From: Planctomycetota bacterium
GTDB taxonomy: Bacteria; Planctomycetota; GCA-002687715
Assembly (NCBI GenBank): GCA_013213915.1
Contig: JABSRK010000159.1
Coordinates: 1 to 8,493, forward strand
DNA: 8,493 nt
Direction of reading: 5' to 3'
Below the pieces are notes generated by a model. That model was given only the letters and a program-made list of their open reading frames with translations, had not been told where the DNA came from and did not search any database. Positions 1 through 5,664 of this stretch are shown here, piece after piece. The translations under genes and the position numbers were made by a program. The number at the start of each line of letters is the position of its first letter. Position 1 is the stretch's first letter.

Positions 1-36
1 CGCGCCCTGACCGGGGAACAGGATCGCTCGCATCAT
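1..36 (-). CDS. fabD: Malonyl-CoA:ACP transacylase, N-terminal fragment (cut by window edge)
   Basis: Only the first 12 codons are inside the window. They read MMRAILFPGQGA. The FPGQG motif right after a short hydrophobic beta strand is the hallmark N-terminus of FabD, the enzyme that moves malonyl from CoA to acyl carrier protein and so feeds FabH and the elongating synthases. The gene starts 37 nt after the fabH stop on the same strand, which fits the common rpmF-plsX-fabH-fabD order. Two ATG codons lie side by side (36..34 and 33..31), and I chose the first. No strong Shine-Dalgarno site precedes either, so the true start could be the second. The catalytic GHSLGE serine motif lies outside the window and cannot be checked. 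Confidence 0.85.
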   Translation of the reverse strand, partial: MMRAILFPGQGA

Positions 37-73
37 GGAGGGTCCGTTGACAGGGTAGTTCAGGAAGGTGGCG

Positions 74-1072
74 CTACCAGCGAAGCAGTGCCGAGGCCCA
101 CGTGAGCCCGGCGCCGAAGGCGATCAGGGAGAGGTACTTTCCCTCCTCCGGGCGGTTTCCCCGAATGGCCTCGTCGAGCGCTATTCCGACACTCGCACCC
201 GACGTGTTGCCGTACTTCTCCAAGTTCATGAAGATCTTCTCTTCGGGAATATCGAGCTTTTTCAGCGCCGATTCGATGATGCGGTAGTTCACCTGGTGCG
301 GCACGACCAGCCCTAATCCGTCGGGTCCGAAGTCGAAAGCACGCATTTGTTGTTCCAGCAGGCGTCGGAATGTGCTGACGGCAAACTTGAAGACGTCGTT
401 TCCCTTGATCGTAAGCAGGTTCATCTTCTCCTGTACTGCTGCAATATCGGTCGGGCGGCGGGAGCCCCCCGCCATGACGCACATGGTGTGAGCGCCGCTG
501 CCGTCGGCGCCGATGAAGCTCTGCAGAAGATGGCCTCGCGTAGCGCTCGAACTGACGACCGCGGCACCTGACCCATCACCGAAGAGGATGCAACTCGCGC
601 GATCCTCGTAGTCGAGGATGCGACTCATGCACTCGCCGCCGATGACCAGCACGTTATCGACCGTCCCGTTGCCGATGAGCCCCTGGGCCAACGACAACCC
701 GGTGACGAATCCAGAGCACGCCGCGGCGACGTCGAACGCGCCCGCGTTCTCGCAACCCAACGCGTGCTGGACGATGGGTGCGGTCGCGGGGACAAGATGA
801 TCCGGCGTGACCGTGGCCACGATGATCAGGCCAATCTGGTCTGGCTGCAGTCCGGAGTCCTCGATTGCGCGACGCCCGGATTGAATGCAGAGATCAGAGG
901 TGGCTTGCTCCGGCGCGGCAATCCTCCGCTCCCTCATCCCAGTGCGGGAGTAGATCCACTCGTCCGTCGTATCGACGATTTTCTCCAGGTCCTGATTCGT
1001 CAGGACCCGGTCCGGAACGTAATGTCCGGTCCCGAGGATCCCGGCTGCACGCACGGTGGTTGGCGGTGTCAT
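74..1072 (-). CDS. fabH: Beta-ketoacyl-ACP synthase III (FabH)
   Basis: FabH condenses an acyl-CoA primer with malonyl-ACP and so starts type II fatty acid synthesis in the cytosol. The 332-aa product has the usual family length and a thiolase fold. The N-terminal part carries TTDEWIYSRTGMRERR (residues 35-50). The active-site cysteine is C119 in the VAAACSGF motif. The other catalytic residues are H259 (PHQVN) and N289 (YGNTSG), giving a complete Cys-His-Asn triad. The C-terminus ends with the typical FGAGLTWASALL strand. The reading frame is open far upstream to 1423, but that extension overlaps plsX and has no similarity to FabH. I chose the ATG at 1072 because it forms an ATGA overlap with the plsX stop and follows a strong purine-rich Shine-Dalgarno site. 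Translation is therefore probably coupled to plsX. fabD follows 37 nt downstream. Primer preference (acetyl versus branched-chain) cannot be judged from the sequence. Confidence 0.97.
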   Translation of the reverse strand: MTPPTTVRAAGILGTGHYVPDRVLTNQDLEKIVDTTDEWIYSRTGMRERRIAAPEQATSDLCIQSGRRAIEDSGLQPDQIGLIIVATVTPDHLVPATAPIVQHALGCENAGAFDVAAACSGFVTGLSLAQGLIGNGTVDNVLVIGGECMSRILDYEDRASCILFGDGSGAAVVSSSATRGHLLQSFIGADGSGAHTMCVMAGGSRRPTDIAAVQEKMNLLTIKGNDVFKFAVSTFRRLLEQQMRAFDFGPDGLGLVVPHQVNYRIIESALKKLDIPEEKIFMNLEKYGNTSGASVGIALDEAIRGNRPEEGKYLSLIAFGAGLTWASALLRW

Positions 1073-2085
1073 GAAACGCCCCCCTCCTCCACGAGGCCAT
1101 GAGCCATCGCCTGGAGGACCTGTCTTCGGTGGATACGAGCGGCTTGAAGGATGCCATTCCTGATGGCCCGCGAGTCCGAGCGGCCGTGGCAGATGAGCAC
1201 CATGCCGTTGATACCCAGAAGCGGGGCCCCTCCCTGTTCGCTCCAATCCGCATTCGAGCGAAACCGGCGGAGCGCGTCCCGCACGCCCTCGTTTCCCTCT
1301 TTGGCAACCGTGTCGAGCACCCCTTGGACCTCGTGTACGCGGTGCGATATCAACTTGTAGAGCCCCTCGGCCGTCTTCAGGATGACGTTGCCGACGAACC
1401 CCTCGCAAATGATGACGTCGCAACGTCCGTTGAAGACGTCGTTGCCCTCGACGTTACCGATGAAGTTGAGATCGGTCTCCGAGAAAAGCCGGGCGGTTTC
1501 CTTCACGAGCCCCGTGCCCTTACCCTCCTCGCTCCCGATGTTCATGAGCCCGATAGTCGGGCGCTCCTTCTCGAACATGGCTGTGAAGTAGAGCGACGCC
1601 ATGATCCCGTAGTGGAACAGGTGCACGGGTTTGCAGTGGATGTTGGCTCCCGCGTCGCAGAGAATGCACTGGCTCTTTGCGGTAGGTAGTGGCACGGCGA
1701 TGCCAGGCCGTCGCACTCTTGGCAGACGTTTCAGCACGGCGACCGCTGCTGTCACCGTGGCAGCGGTGTTTCCAGCTGCGACAAGACCGTCCACCTTGTC
1801 GGCCTTGACTAATTCGCACGCGCGGCGAATGGAACCGTCTTCCTTGCGATAGCCCATGGCCGCGGAGTCTCCTCCGCCGACCACCTCCGACGCGTGAAAG
1901 ATCTCTATGCGGTCCCGTGCGGCGCCTGTCGCGGTCTCGAGTTCGGCCAGCAACTCGGGCTCGCGGCCCACCAGGACCACGTGGAGCGCGGCGTCCTGGC
2001 CCACCGCCTCGATCGCCCCGCGCACCGTCTCCTGGGGGGCGCGGTCGCCGCCCATGGCGTCGAGGGCTATGCGCGCGTCGACCAT
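1069..2085 (-). CDS. plsX: Phosphate acyltransferase PlsX
   Basis: PlsX converts acyl-ACP and inorganic phosphate to acyl-phosphate, the acyl donor used by PlsY for the first step of phospholipid synthesis. It is a peripheral membrane enzyme. The 338-aa product is of normal length. Family signatures are the N-terminal DAMGGD (residues 9-14), AGNTAA (104-109), LMNIGSEEGKG (180-190), GNDVFNG followed by CDVIICEGFVGNV (214-234), and GGAPLLGINGMVLICHG (285-301). Residues 75-95 (RKEDGSIRRACELVK) replace the more usual RKKDSS-type segment but keep the frame. It follows rpmF after 16 nt and overlaps fabH by 4 nt (ATGA). No clear Shine-Dalgarno site precedes the ATG at 2085, so translation may depend on ribosomes arriving from rpmF. 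Confidence 0.97.
   Translation of the reverse strand: MVDARIALDAMGGDRAPQETVRGAIEAVGQDAALHVVLVGREPELLAELETATGAARDRIEIFHASEVVGGGDSAAMGYRKEDGSIRRACELVKADKVDGLVAAGNTAATVTAAVAVLKRLPRVRRPGIAVPLPTAKSQCILCDAGANIHCKPVHLFHYGIMASLYFTAMFEKERPTIGLMNIGSEEGKGTGLVKETARLFSETDLNFIGNVEGNDVFNGRCDVIICEGFVGNVILKTAEGLYKLISHRVHEVQGVLDTVAKEGNEGVRDALRRFRSNADWSEQGGAPLLGINGMVLICHGRSDSRAIRNGILQAARIHRRQVLQAMAHGLVEEGGVS
1081..1090 (-). promoter_or_regulatory. Strong Shine-Dalgarno site of fabH
   Basis: On the minus strand this reads GGAGGAGGGG, ending 8 nt before the fabH ATG. It lies inside the 3' end of plsX. It decides the fabH start at 1072 against the upstream-extended reading frame. It also suggests efficient re-initiation on fabH by ribosomes finishing plsX at the ATGA overlap. 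Confidence 0.8.
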
Positions 2086-2101
2086 CCGAGGGGCGCGCGG
2101 C

Positions 2102-2284
2102 TCAGAATTCGTCCATCTGGATCACGGCCTCACCCTTGTACTGGCCACAGTTGTGGCACACACGGTGAGGTCGGATGGCGGCGCCGCAATGAGCGCATCG
2201 CGCGAGGTTCAAGCGTGCCATGCGGTGATGGGATCGTCGCAGGCGCTTTTTCATCTTGGAGGTCCGCTTCTTGGGAACGGCCAT
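2102..2284 (-). CDS. rpmF: 50S ribosomal protein L32
   Basis: This is a small basic protein of the large ribosomal subunit. With the ATG at 2284 it is 60 aa and begins MAVPKKRTSK, the classic L32 N-terminus, followed by an Arg/Lys-rich rRNA-binding stretch. A complete zinc ribbon is present: C30-x2-C33 and C43-x2-C46 (CAHC and CHNC), so this is the zinc-binding C+ form and not the zinc-independent paralogue made under zinc starvation. The frame opens two codons earlier at a GTG (2290), but the family start and a GAGG Shine-Dalgarno site 5 nt before 2284 favour the ATG. It is the first gene of the rpmF-plsX-fabH-fabD cluster. The DUF177 (YceD) gene that often precedes rpmF is absent here; recA lies upstream instead. 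Confidence 0.96.
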   Translation of the reverse strand: MAVPKKRTSKMKKRLRRSHHRMARLNLARCAHCGAAIRPHRVCHNCGQYKGEAVIQMDEF

Positions 2285-2353
2285 GTCCACCTCGCTCTCC
2301 TCGCAATCCGCGAGGCCTATGTCGTTGGATGCCGGGATCTTACGCCCTTGAGA

Positions 2354-2380
2354 GCTGCCTCACCAGTAGGGGAAGGCAGC
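2354..2380 (-). promoter_or_regulatory. Hairpin in the recA-rpmF intergenic region
   Basis: A perfect 7-bp inverted repeat (GCTGCCT ... AGGCAGC) encloses a 13-nt loop, 70 nt upstream of the rpmF start. It lies in the 202-bp gap between the recA stop and the rpmF start. No T-run follows it on either strand, so it does not look like a standard intrinsic terminator. It may be a leader structure of the rpmF mRNA or a protein-binding site. I could not identify a convincing -35/-10 pair or a recA terminator elsewhere in this gap, so whether recA reads through into rpmF is open. Confidence 0.35.
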
Positions 2381-2486
2381 CTGAACGGGACATCGACCGG
2401 GCATTCTGACAAAAAGCTGAGGGGCATAAACCGCTGGATTGAAAGGACCTCCGGGTTCTGCGGCGATCGCCCCGATCTTCGTGCAG

Positions 2487-3602
2487 TCAGGACGCCGCGG
2501 CCTTCTTGGCTCCGGCTATGCCATTCGAGGCCGGACTCTTGCCCTGGTTGCGCGCGGTTTCCCGTTCGGCGGCTTCCCGCTTGGCGGCGACCTTTTGCAG
2601 GACTTCGGTGCGGATGCGTTCGGCCAGAGCTGGGTCGGACTTGATGGCTTCACGGGCACGCTCACGTCCCTGGCCAAGCCGCTCGTCGCCAATGCTGAAC
2701 CAACTCCCCGTCTTGTCGACGACTCCTGTCTGGACGCCGAGGTCGAGCAGGTCACCGGCACCGGAGATCCCCTCGTTGTAGAGAATGTCGAACTCCACGA
2801 CCCGGAACGGTGGAGCGATCTTGTTCTTGACGACCGTGACCTTGGTGCGGTTGCCCTTGACCTCGTCTCCGTCCTTGATGCGACCGATGCGGCGTATGTC
2901 CAGACGGACGGACGAGTAGAACTTCAGCGCTCGGCCGCCTGAAGTCGTTTCCGGGCTCCCGAACATGACCCCGATCTTTTCGCGAATCTGGTTGATGAAG
3001 ACGAGACAGGTGCTCGATTTGGAAACCGCCGCTGTCAGCTTGCGCAGCGCCTGGGACATGAGGCGTGCCTGAAGGCCCACATGGGCGTCGCCCATGTCTC
3101 CCTCAAGCTCCGCTTTCGGAACCAGGGCCGCGACGGAGTCGATGACGAGGACGTCGATGGCATTGGAGCGAATGAGCATCTCGGTGATCTCGAGCGCCTG
3201 CTCCCCTGTATCCGGCTGGCTGATGAGGAGGTTCTTGAAATCGACGCCCAATTTTTGCGCATACGACGGATCGAGAGCGTGCTCGGCATCAATGAAAGCC
3301 GCAATGCCACCGGTCTTCTGTGCGTTCGCGATCACATGGAGCGTGAGGGTCGTCTTACCGGACGATTCTGGACCGTAGATCTCGACGATACGGCCTCGAG
3401 GCAGTCCCTTGCCTCCGAGAGCGAGGTCCAAGGACAGCGACCCCGTTGCGATGCCTTTGATCTCCGCGATCGGGCTCTCGCCGAGGCGCATGATCGCCCC
3501 CTTGCCAAACTGCTTTTCGATGGACGTCAGGGCGAACTTCAGGGATTGGTCCTTTGCCGCCCGTTCTTTGCTCACCACCTGATCCTTGTCCGCCTTGACC
3601 AT
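2487..3602 (-). CDS. recA: Recombinase RecA
   Basis: RecA is a DNA-dependent ATPase that forms filaments on single-stranded DNA, promotes strand exchange and triggers LexA self-cleavage. The 371-aa product carries Walker A GPESSGKT (77-84), Walker B VLVIDS (151-156), the AEHALDP segment, the L1-region motif GDAHVGLQARLMSQALRKL, FINQIREKIGVMFGSPETTSGGRALKFY (L2 region, 202-229) and the C-terminal domain motif FDILYNEGIS. No intein is present. I chose the ATG at 3602: an AAGGAG Shine-Dalgarno site lies 6 nt before it, and MVKADKDQVVSKERAAKDQSLKFAL fits the family start. The same frame stays open to 4046, but the extra residues cross thpR and are not RecA-like. The C-terminal tail from about residue 338 is Lys/Arg/Ala-rich and lacks the strongly acidic end of E. 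coli RecA. Upstream DNA holds an SOS box, so LexA control is likely. Confidence 0.98.
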   Translation of the reverse strand: MVKADKDQVVSKERAAKDQSLKFALTSIEKQFGKGAIMRLGESPIAEIKGIATGSLSLDLALGGKGLPRGRIVEIYGPESSGKTTLTLHVIANAQKTGGIAAFIDAEHALDPSYAQKLGVDFKNLLISQPDTGEQALEITEMLIRSNAIDVLVIDSVAALVPKAELEGDMGDAHVGLQARLMSQALRKLTAAVSKSSTCLVFINQIREKIGVMFGSPETTSGGRALKFYSSVRLDIRRIGRIKDGDEVKGNRTKVTVVKNKIAPPFRVVEFDILYNEGISGAGDLLDLGVQTGVVDKTGSWFSIGDERLGQGRERAREAIKSDPALAERIRTEVLQKVAAKREAAERETARNQGKSPASNGIAGAKKAAAS

Positions 3603-3620
3603 CAGAGTCTCCTTTCCCTT

Positions 3621-3650
3621 GGCACCTGACCCCCTTCCGGGGCCGGCGCC
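3621..3650 (-). promoter_or_regulatory. Stem-loop in recA 5' leader next to the RBS
   Basis: On the minus strand GGCGCC pairs with GGTGCC (6 bp with one G-T pair). After an internal loop, CCCC pairs with GGGG around a GGAA tetraloop, which is of the GNRA type. The structure ends 6 nt before the AAGGAG Shine-Dalgarno site (3609..3614) of recA. It leaves the site itself free. It may stabilise the leader or influence initiation; this is inference from base pairing alone, and GC-rich DNA forms such helices by chance fairly often. Confidence 0.4.
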
Positions 3651-3689
3651 CAACCGTGCGTGCCGAGCGGTGACGCCGACAACGGACGC

Positions 3690-3718
3690 ATGATAGCGGC
3701 CGCCAGGGACAACCAGAA
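3690..3718 (-). promoter_or_regulatory. Candidate recA promoter (-10 TATCAT)
   Basis: On the minus strand TATCAT (3695..3690) matches the TATAAT consensus at 5 of 6 positions. It is a rare AT-rich hexamer in this GC-rich interval and lies 87 nt upstream of the recA start. With a 17-nt spacer the -35 position would be TTCTGG, which is a poor match. The SOS box abuts this -35 position, where a bound LexA would block RNA polymerase. The weak -35 makes this a tentative call. Confidence 0.4.
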
Positions 3719-3733
3719 GAACAAAACCCGAAC
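3719..3733 (-). promoter_or_regulatory. Putative LexA (SOS) box, GTTC-N7-GTTC
   Basis: The minus strand reads GTTCGGGTTTTGTTC: two direct GTTC repeats separated by exactly 7 nt, the pattern known as the alphaproteobacterial LexA operator. It sits 117 nt upstream of the recA ATG and directly upstream of the candidate -35 position. Location in front of recA, the most universal SOS gene, supports function. The sequence match and its place are seen directly; binding by LexA is inferred, and the cognate lexA gene is not in the window. Confidence 0.6.
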
Positions 3734-3777
3734 ATGACCCTAATGTCTTGGGGTGCCGTACCTTGCGAGCCTGGGTC

Positions 3778-4356
3778 TCAGCCGCCGAGGGGAAACCGCT
3801 GCAGCGGTTCGTAAGCCACCCCCTGCTTGGTGCGGACGGTCTCATAGAGAATGAGGTCGCGCGCGACGAAGGTCCCGAAGGCGCGCCGGACCGCTGGCCC
3901 CATGCGCTCGAGGAGCGACGCGGCGTTGAGAGGACTTCGAACGCGTCCGAGGGTGATGTGAGGGTCAAAAGCCCCCTTTTCAGCCCGGCATCCCTGCCCG
4001 CGGAGCGCCTCCTGTACCCCGTTACGCAGCCCCTGGAGGTCCCCACGGGAGGGGTCTTGTTCGCTGATCCCGCACCAGACCACGCGTGGCGAGTCGGAGC
4101 CCGTGTCCGGGAACGTGCCCAGGCCGCATGCCGTCAGCGGAAGAGGCTGACAAGCGACGGCCGCGCCGCGCAGTAAGGCGTCGAGCACCAACAGGTCTTC
4201 GTCGGGCAATTCCCCAAGGAATCGGATGGTGACGTGGTAGTTCTCAGGGCGCGTCCATGACACCGCGGCGCCCGCGAGTCGCAGGCGATCAGCCTCTTCC
4301 GACAACCGTTGCCGCAACTTGGCCGGCAAGGCCAGCGCGACGAAGGTGCGCGCCAT
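3778..4356 (-). CDS. thpR: RNA 2',3'-cyclic phosphodiesterase (ThpR/LigT, 2H family)
   Basis: This is a cytosolic 2H phosphoesterase that opens 2',3'-cyclic phosphate RNA ends to 2'-phosphates; E. coli homologues were first described as 2'-5' RNA ligase. The 192-aa product has the usual length and both catalytic H-x-T-x motifs: HVTI (41-44), followed by RFLGEL, and HITL (133-136), followed by GRVR. The N-terminal strand RTFVALALP is also typical. I chose the ATG at 4356 because the family begins with this strand and the upstream gene stops only 2 nt before it. It is the last gene of the mltA operon. Its Shine-Dalgarno sequence AGGAG is 11 nt upstream, inside a palindrome that could mask it. 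The physiological substrate in most bacteria remains unclear. Confidence 0.93.
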   Translation of the reverse strand: MARTFVALALPAKLRQRLSEEADRLRLAGAAVSWTRPENYHVTIRFLGELPDEDLLVLDALLRGAAVACQPLPLTACGLGTFPDTGSDSPRVVWCGISEQDPSRGDLQGLRNGVQEALRGQGCRAEKGAFDPHITLGRVRSPLNAASLLERMGPAVRRAFGTFVARDLILYETVRTKQGVAYEPLQRFPLGG

Positions 4357-4358
4357 CC

Positions 4359-5642
4359 CTATGAAGGCTCCTGCAGGAGCACCGGAGCTACTTCCGGATC
4401 GAAGCTGCCATGCGGCGTCACGATGAGCCAATCGGTCAGCCGCTCGAGTGGCTGCCAGAGTTCCTGCCCCGCTCGCAGGTCGGGAACGTCGAGGGGATGG
4501 TTCATGAGCCGTCCGTGGACTCTTCCAGGCTGCAGCCCGAGCACTTCGAACCAGAGGTGTTCTCTCTTTCCTGGGACCCGTTGGTCATACGCCAGCTTGA
4601 CGTGGAAGCTCCAATCCGTGCCGCGACGGTTTATCGCGAAGAGCTGGCCGAAGGTGCCCCAGCGCGACACAGAGAGGGACCGTTGCCGCTCCGTCTCACC
4701 GCGGGACTTGTATAGCGTTCCGTCGCCGCTGACCTGCACGAGTGCGTCGAGGGGCGTCAAGTCGCGACGTACGTCGAGGACAATGAGTCGGTCGCCCCCG
4801 TGGTCCGCCATGTCGCCGCTGCGGTCGTTCGATCCGCCTGCAATATTGGGTGGGAACAGGCCCAGGGCGTCACCCAGAGGCAACAGCCTCAGTTCGAGCC
4901 CGGTCCCCAACTCCAGGCGGCCAGAGGGCTCCGGGTCGTCCCCGGCCAGCAAGCGGTCGACGATAGCATGGAGCAACTCGTGCGCGTCGTCGGCGAACTG
5001 GGATGGGATTCCCACAAGGTCGAGGTCGGGTAGCCCGGCGCGGAGGAGGCCGTGGGTGTGGAGCCACATGCCCCCTGTGCCTTCAACCACGTGGACCGCA
5101 TACAGGGTACTGGCGCGAGGCGGGACATCGCATGCGCACAGGTCCTCGATCTCGCGTCCGGAACGGATGATCAATGCGTTGTCGTCATAGACGGCGACGA
5201 GCCCGGGAACGGCTACTTCTCGCACGAATCGAAGTTGGTCCTGAAAGCTCGCCTGCGGGCGCCTCAGGCTGAGACGGGCTTCGACACCGATGAGCCATCG
5301 GCTCGCCTTGGCGGCGGCGTACTCCGCACCGGCACCGAGGGCCTGGCGCAGGAAGTCGTCGCCGAGATCACCTCTCGGCTCGGCCCACACGAGGTAGTCG
5401 GCTTCCGGGCGATCATCGTCGGCGGGTATACGCCAGGTGACGCCCCAGAGGAGGTCATCGCCGGCATCGAGTTCATCGATGGCCTGCACGCCGCCGTACG
5501 TCGCCTGCAAGGCGAGACGCACTTCCTCTTGCAGCGGAGCGTCTGCCTCAGGCCAGACGAGGAAGAGCGTCGAGTACTCGGGGCTCTGGGCCTCGGGGTC
5601 GCCAGCGCGACCCGGTGGTTCCGAACGGCGTGATGGGTCCAT
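4359..5642 (-). CDS. DUF4026-like/DUF2314-like protein of unknown function
   Basis: The function is unknown. The 427-aa product is acidic and shows no signal peptide or membrane segment, so it is probably cytosolic. After a Pro/Glu-rich leader (1-22), residues 23-230 resemble, by recollection of the family pattern, DUF4026: a strand YSTLFLVWP, a segment beginning VYDDNALI, then YAVHVVEG followed by the conserved-looking MWLHTHGLLRAGLPDL (192-207). The C-terminal part (about 345-410) looks like DUF2314: EHLWFEVL, RVHGRLMNHPLDVPDL and LTDWLI. These two domains are known to occur together. The ATG at 5642 is the only Met near the domain start; the frame continues upstream to 5963 but that overlaps mltA and is not domain-like. 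No good Shine-Dalgarno site is visible. It lies 22 nt after mltA and 2 nt before thpR, so the three are probably co-transcribed. The domain assignments need a profile search. Confidence 0.7.
   Translation of the reverse strand: MDPSRRSEPPGRAGDPEAQSPEYSTLFLVWPEADAPLQEEVRLALQATYGGVQAIDELDAGDDLLWGVTWRIPADDDRPEADYLVWAEPRGDLGDDFLRQALGAGAEYAAAKASRWLIGVEARLSLRRPQASFQDQLRFVREVAVPGLVAVYDDNALIIRSGREIEDLCACDVPPRASTLYAVHVVEGTGGMWLHTHGLLRAGLPDLDLVGIPSQFADDAHELLHAIVDRLLAGDDPEPSGRLELGTGLELRLLPLGDALGLFPPNIAGGSNDRSGDMADHGGDRLIVLDVRRDLTPLDALVQVSGDGTLYKSRGETERQRSLSVSRWGTFGQLFAINRRGTDWSFHVKLAYDQRVPGKREHLWFEVLGLQPGRVHGRLMNHPLDVPDLRAGQELWQPLERLTDWLIVTPHGSFDPEVAPVLLQEPS
4367..4380 (-). promoter_or_regulatory. 14-bp perfect palindrome masking the thpR Shine-Dalgarno site
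   Basis: GCTCCTGCAGGAGC is a perfect 14-bp palindrome within the last codons of the upstream gene. In mRNA it can fold as a 5-bp stem (GCUCC/GGAGC) with a UGCA loop, and the 3' arm contains the AGGAG that precedes the thpR ATG by 11 nt. Ribosomes translating the upstream gene to its stop, 2 nt before thpR, would melt it. This suggests translational coupling, as inference. As DNA it could also be a protein-binding site. Confidence 0.4.
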
Positions 5643-5664
5643 CGCGAGACGGCCAGCGTAGCAA

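Noticed and set aside
1073..1423. N-terminal extension of FabH to a start at 1423
   Set aside because: It lies inside plsX and is not FabH-like; the ATG at 1072 has a strong Shine-Dalgarno site and matches family length.
2462..2471. GGCGATCGCC palindrome resembling the cyanobacterial HIP1 element
   Set aside because: Single occurrence in the intergenic gap; nothing else suggests a cyanobacterium, and such palindromes arise readily at high GC.
1907..2644. 245-codon plus-strand frame crossing plsX, rpmF and recA
   Set aside because: Antisense to three well-supported genes and without recognisable domains.
3723..3777. Possible terminator for the mltA-thpR operon
   Set aside because: Only a 4-bp ACCC/GGGT stem precedes the T-rich stretch, which is better explained as the SOS box; too weak to call.
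3603..4046. N-terminal extension of RecA to a start at 4046
   Set aside because: It overlaps thpR in another frame, is unlike any RecA, and an ATG with a perfect AAGGAG site exists at 3602.
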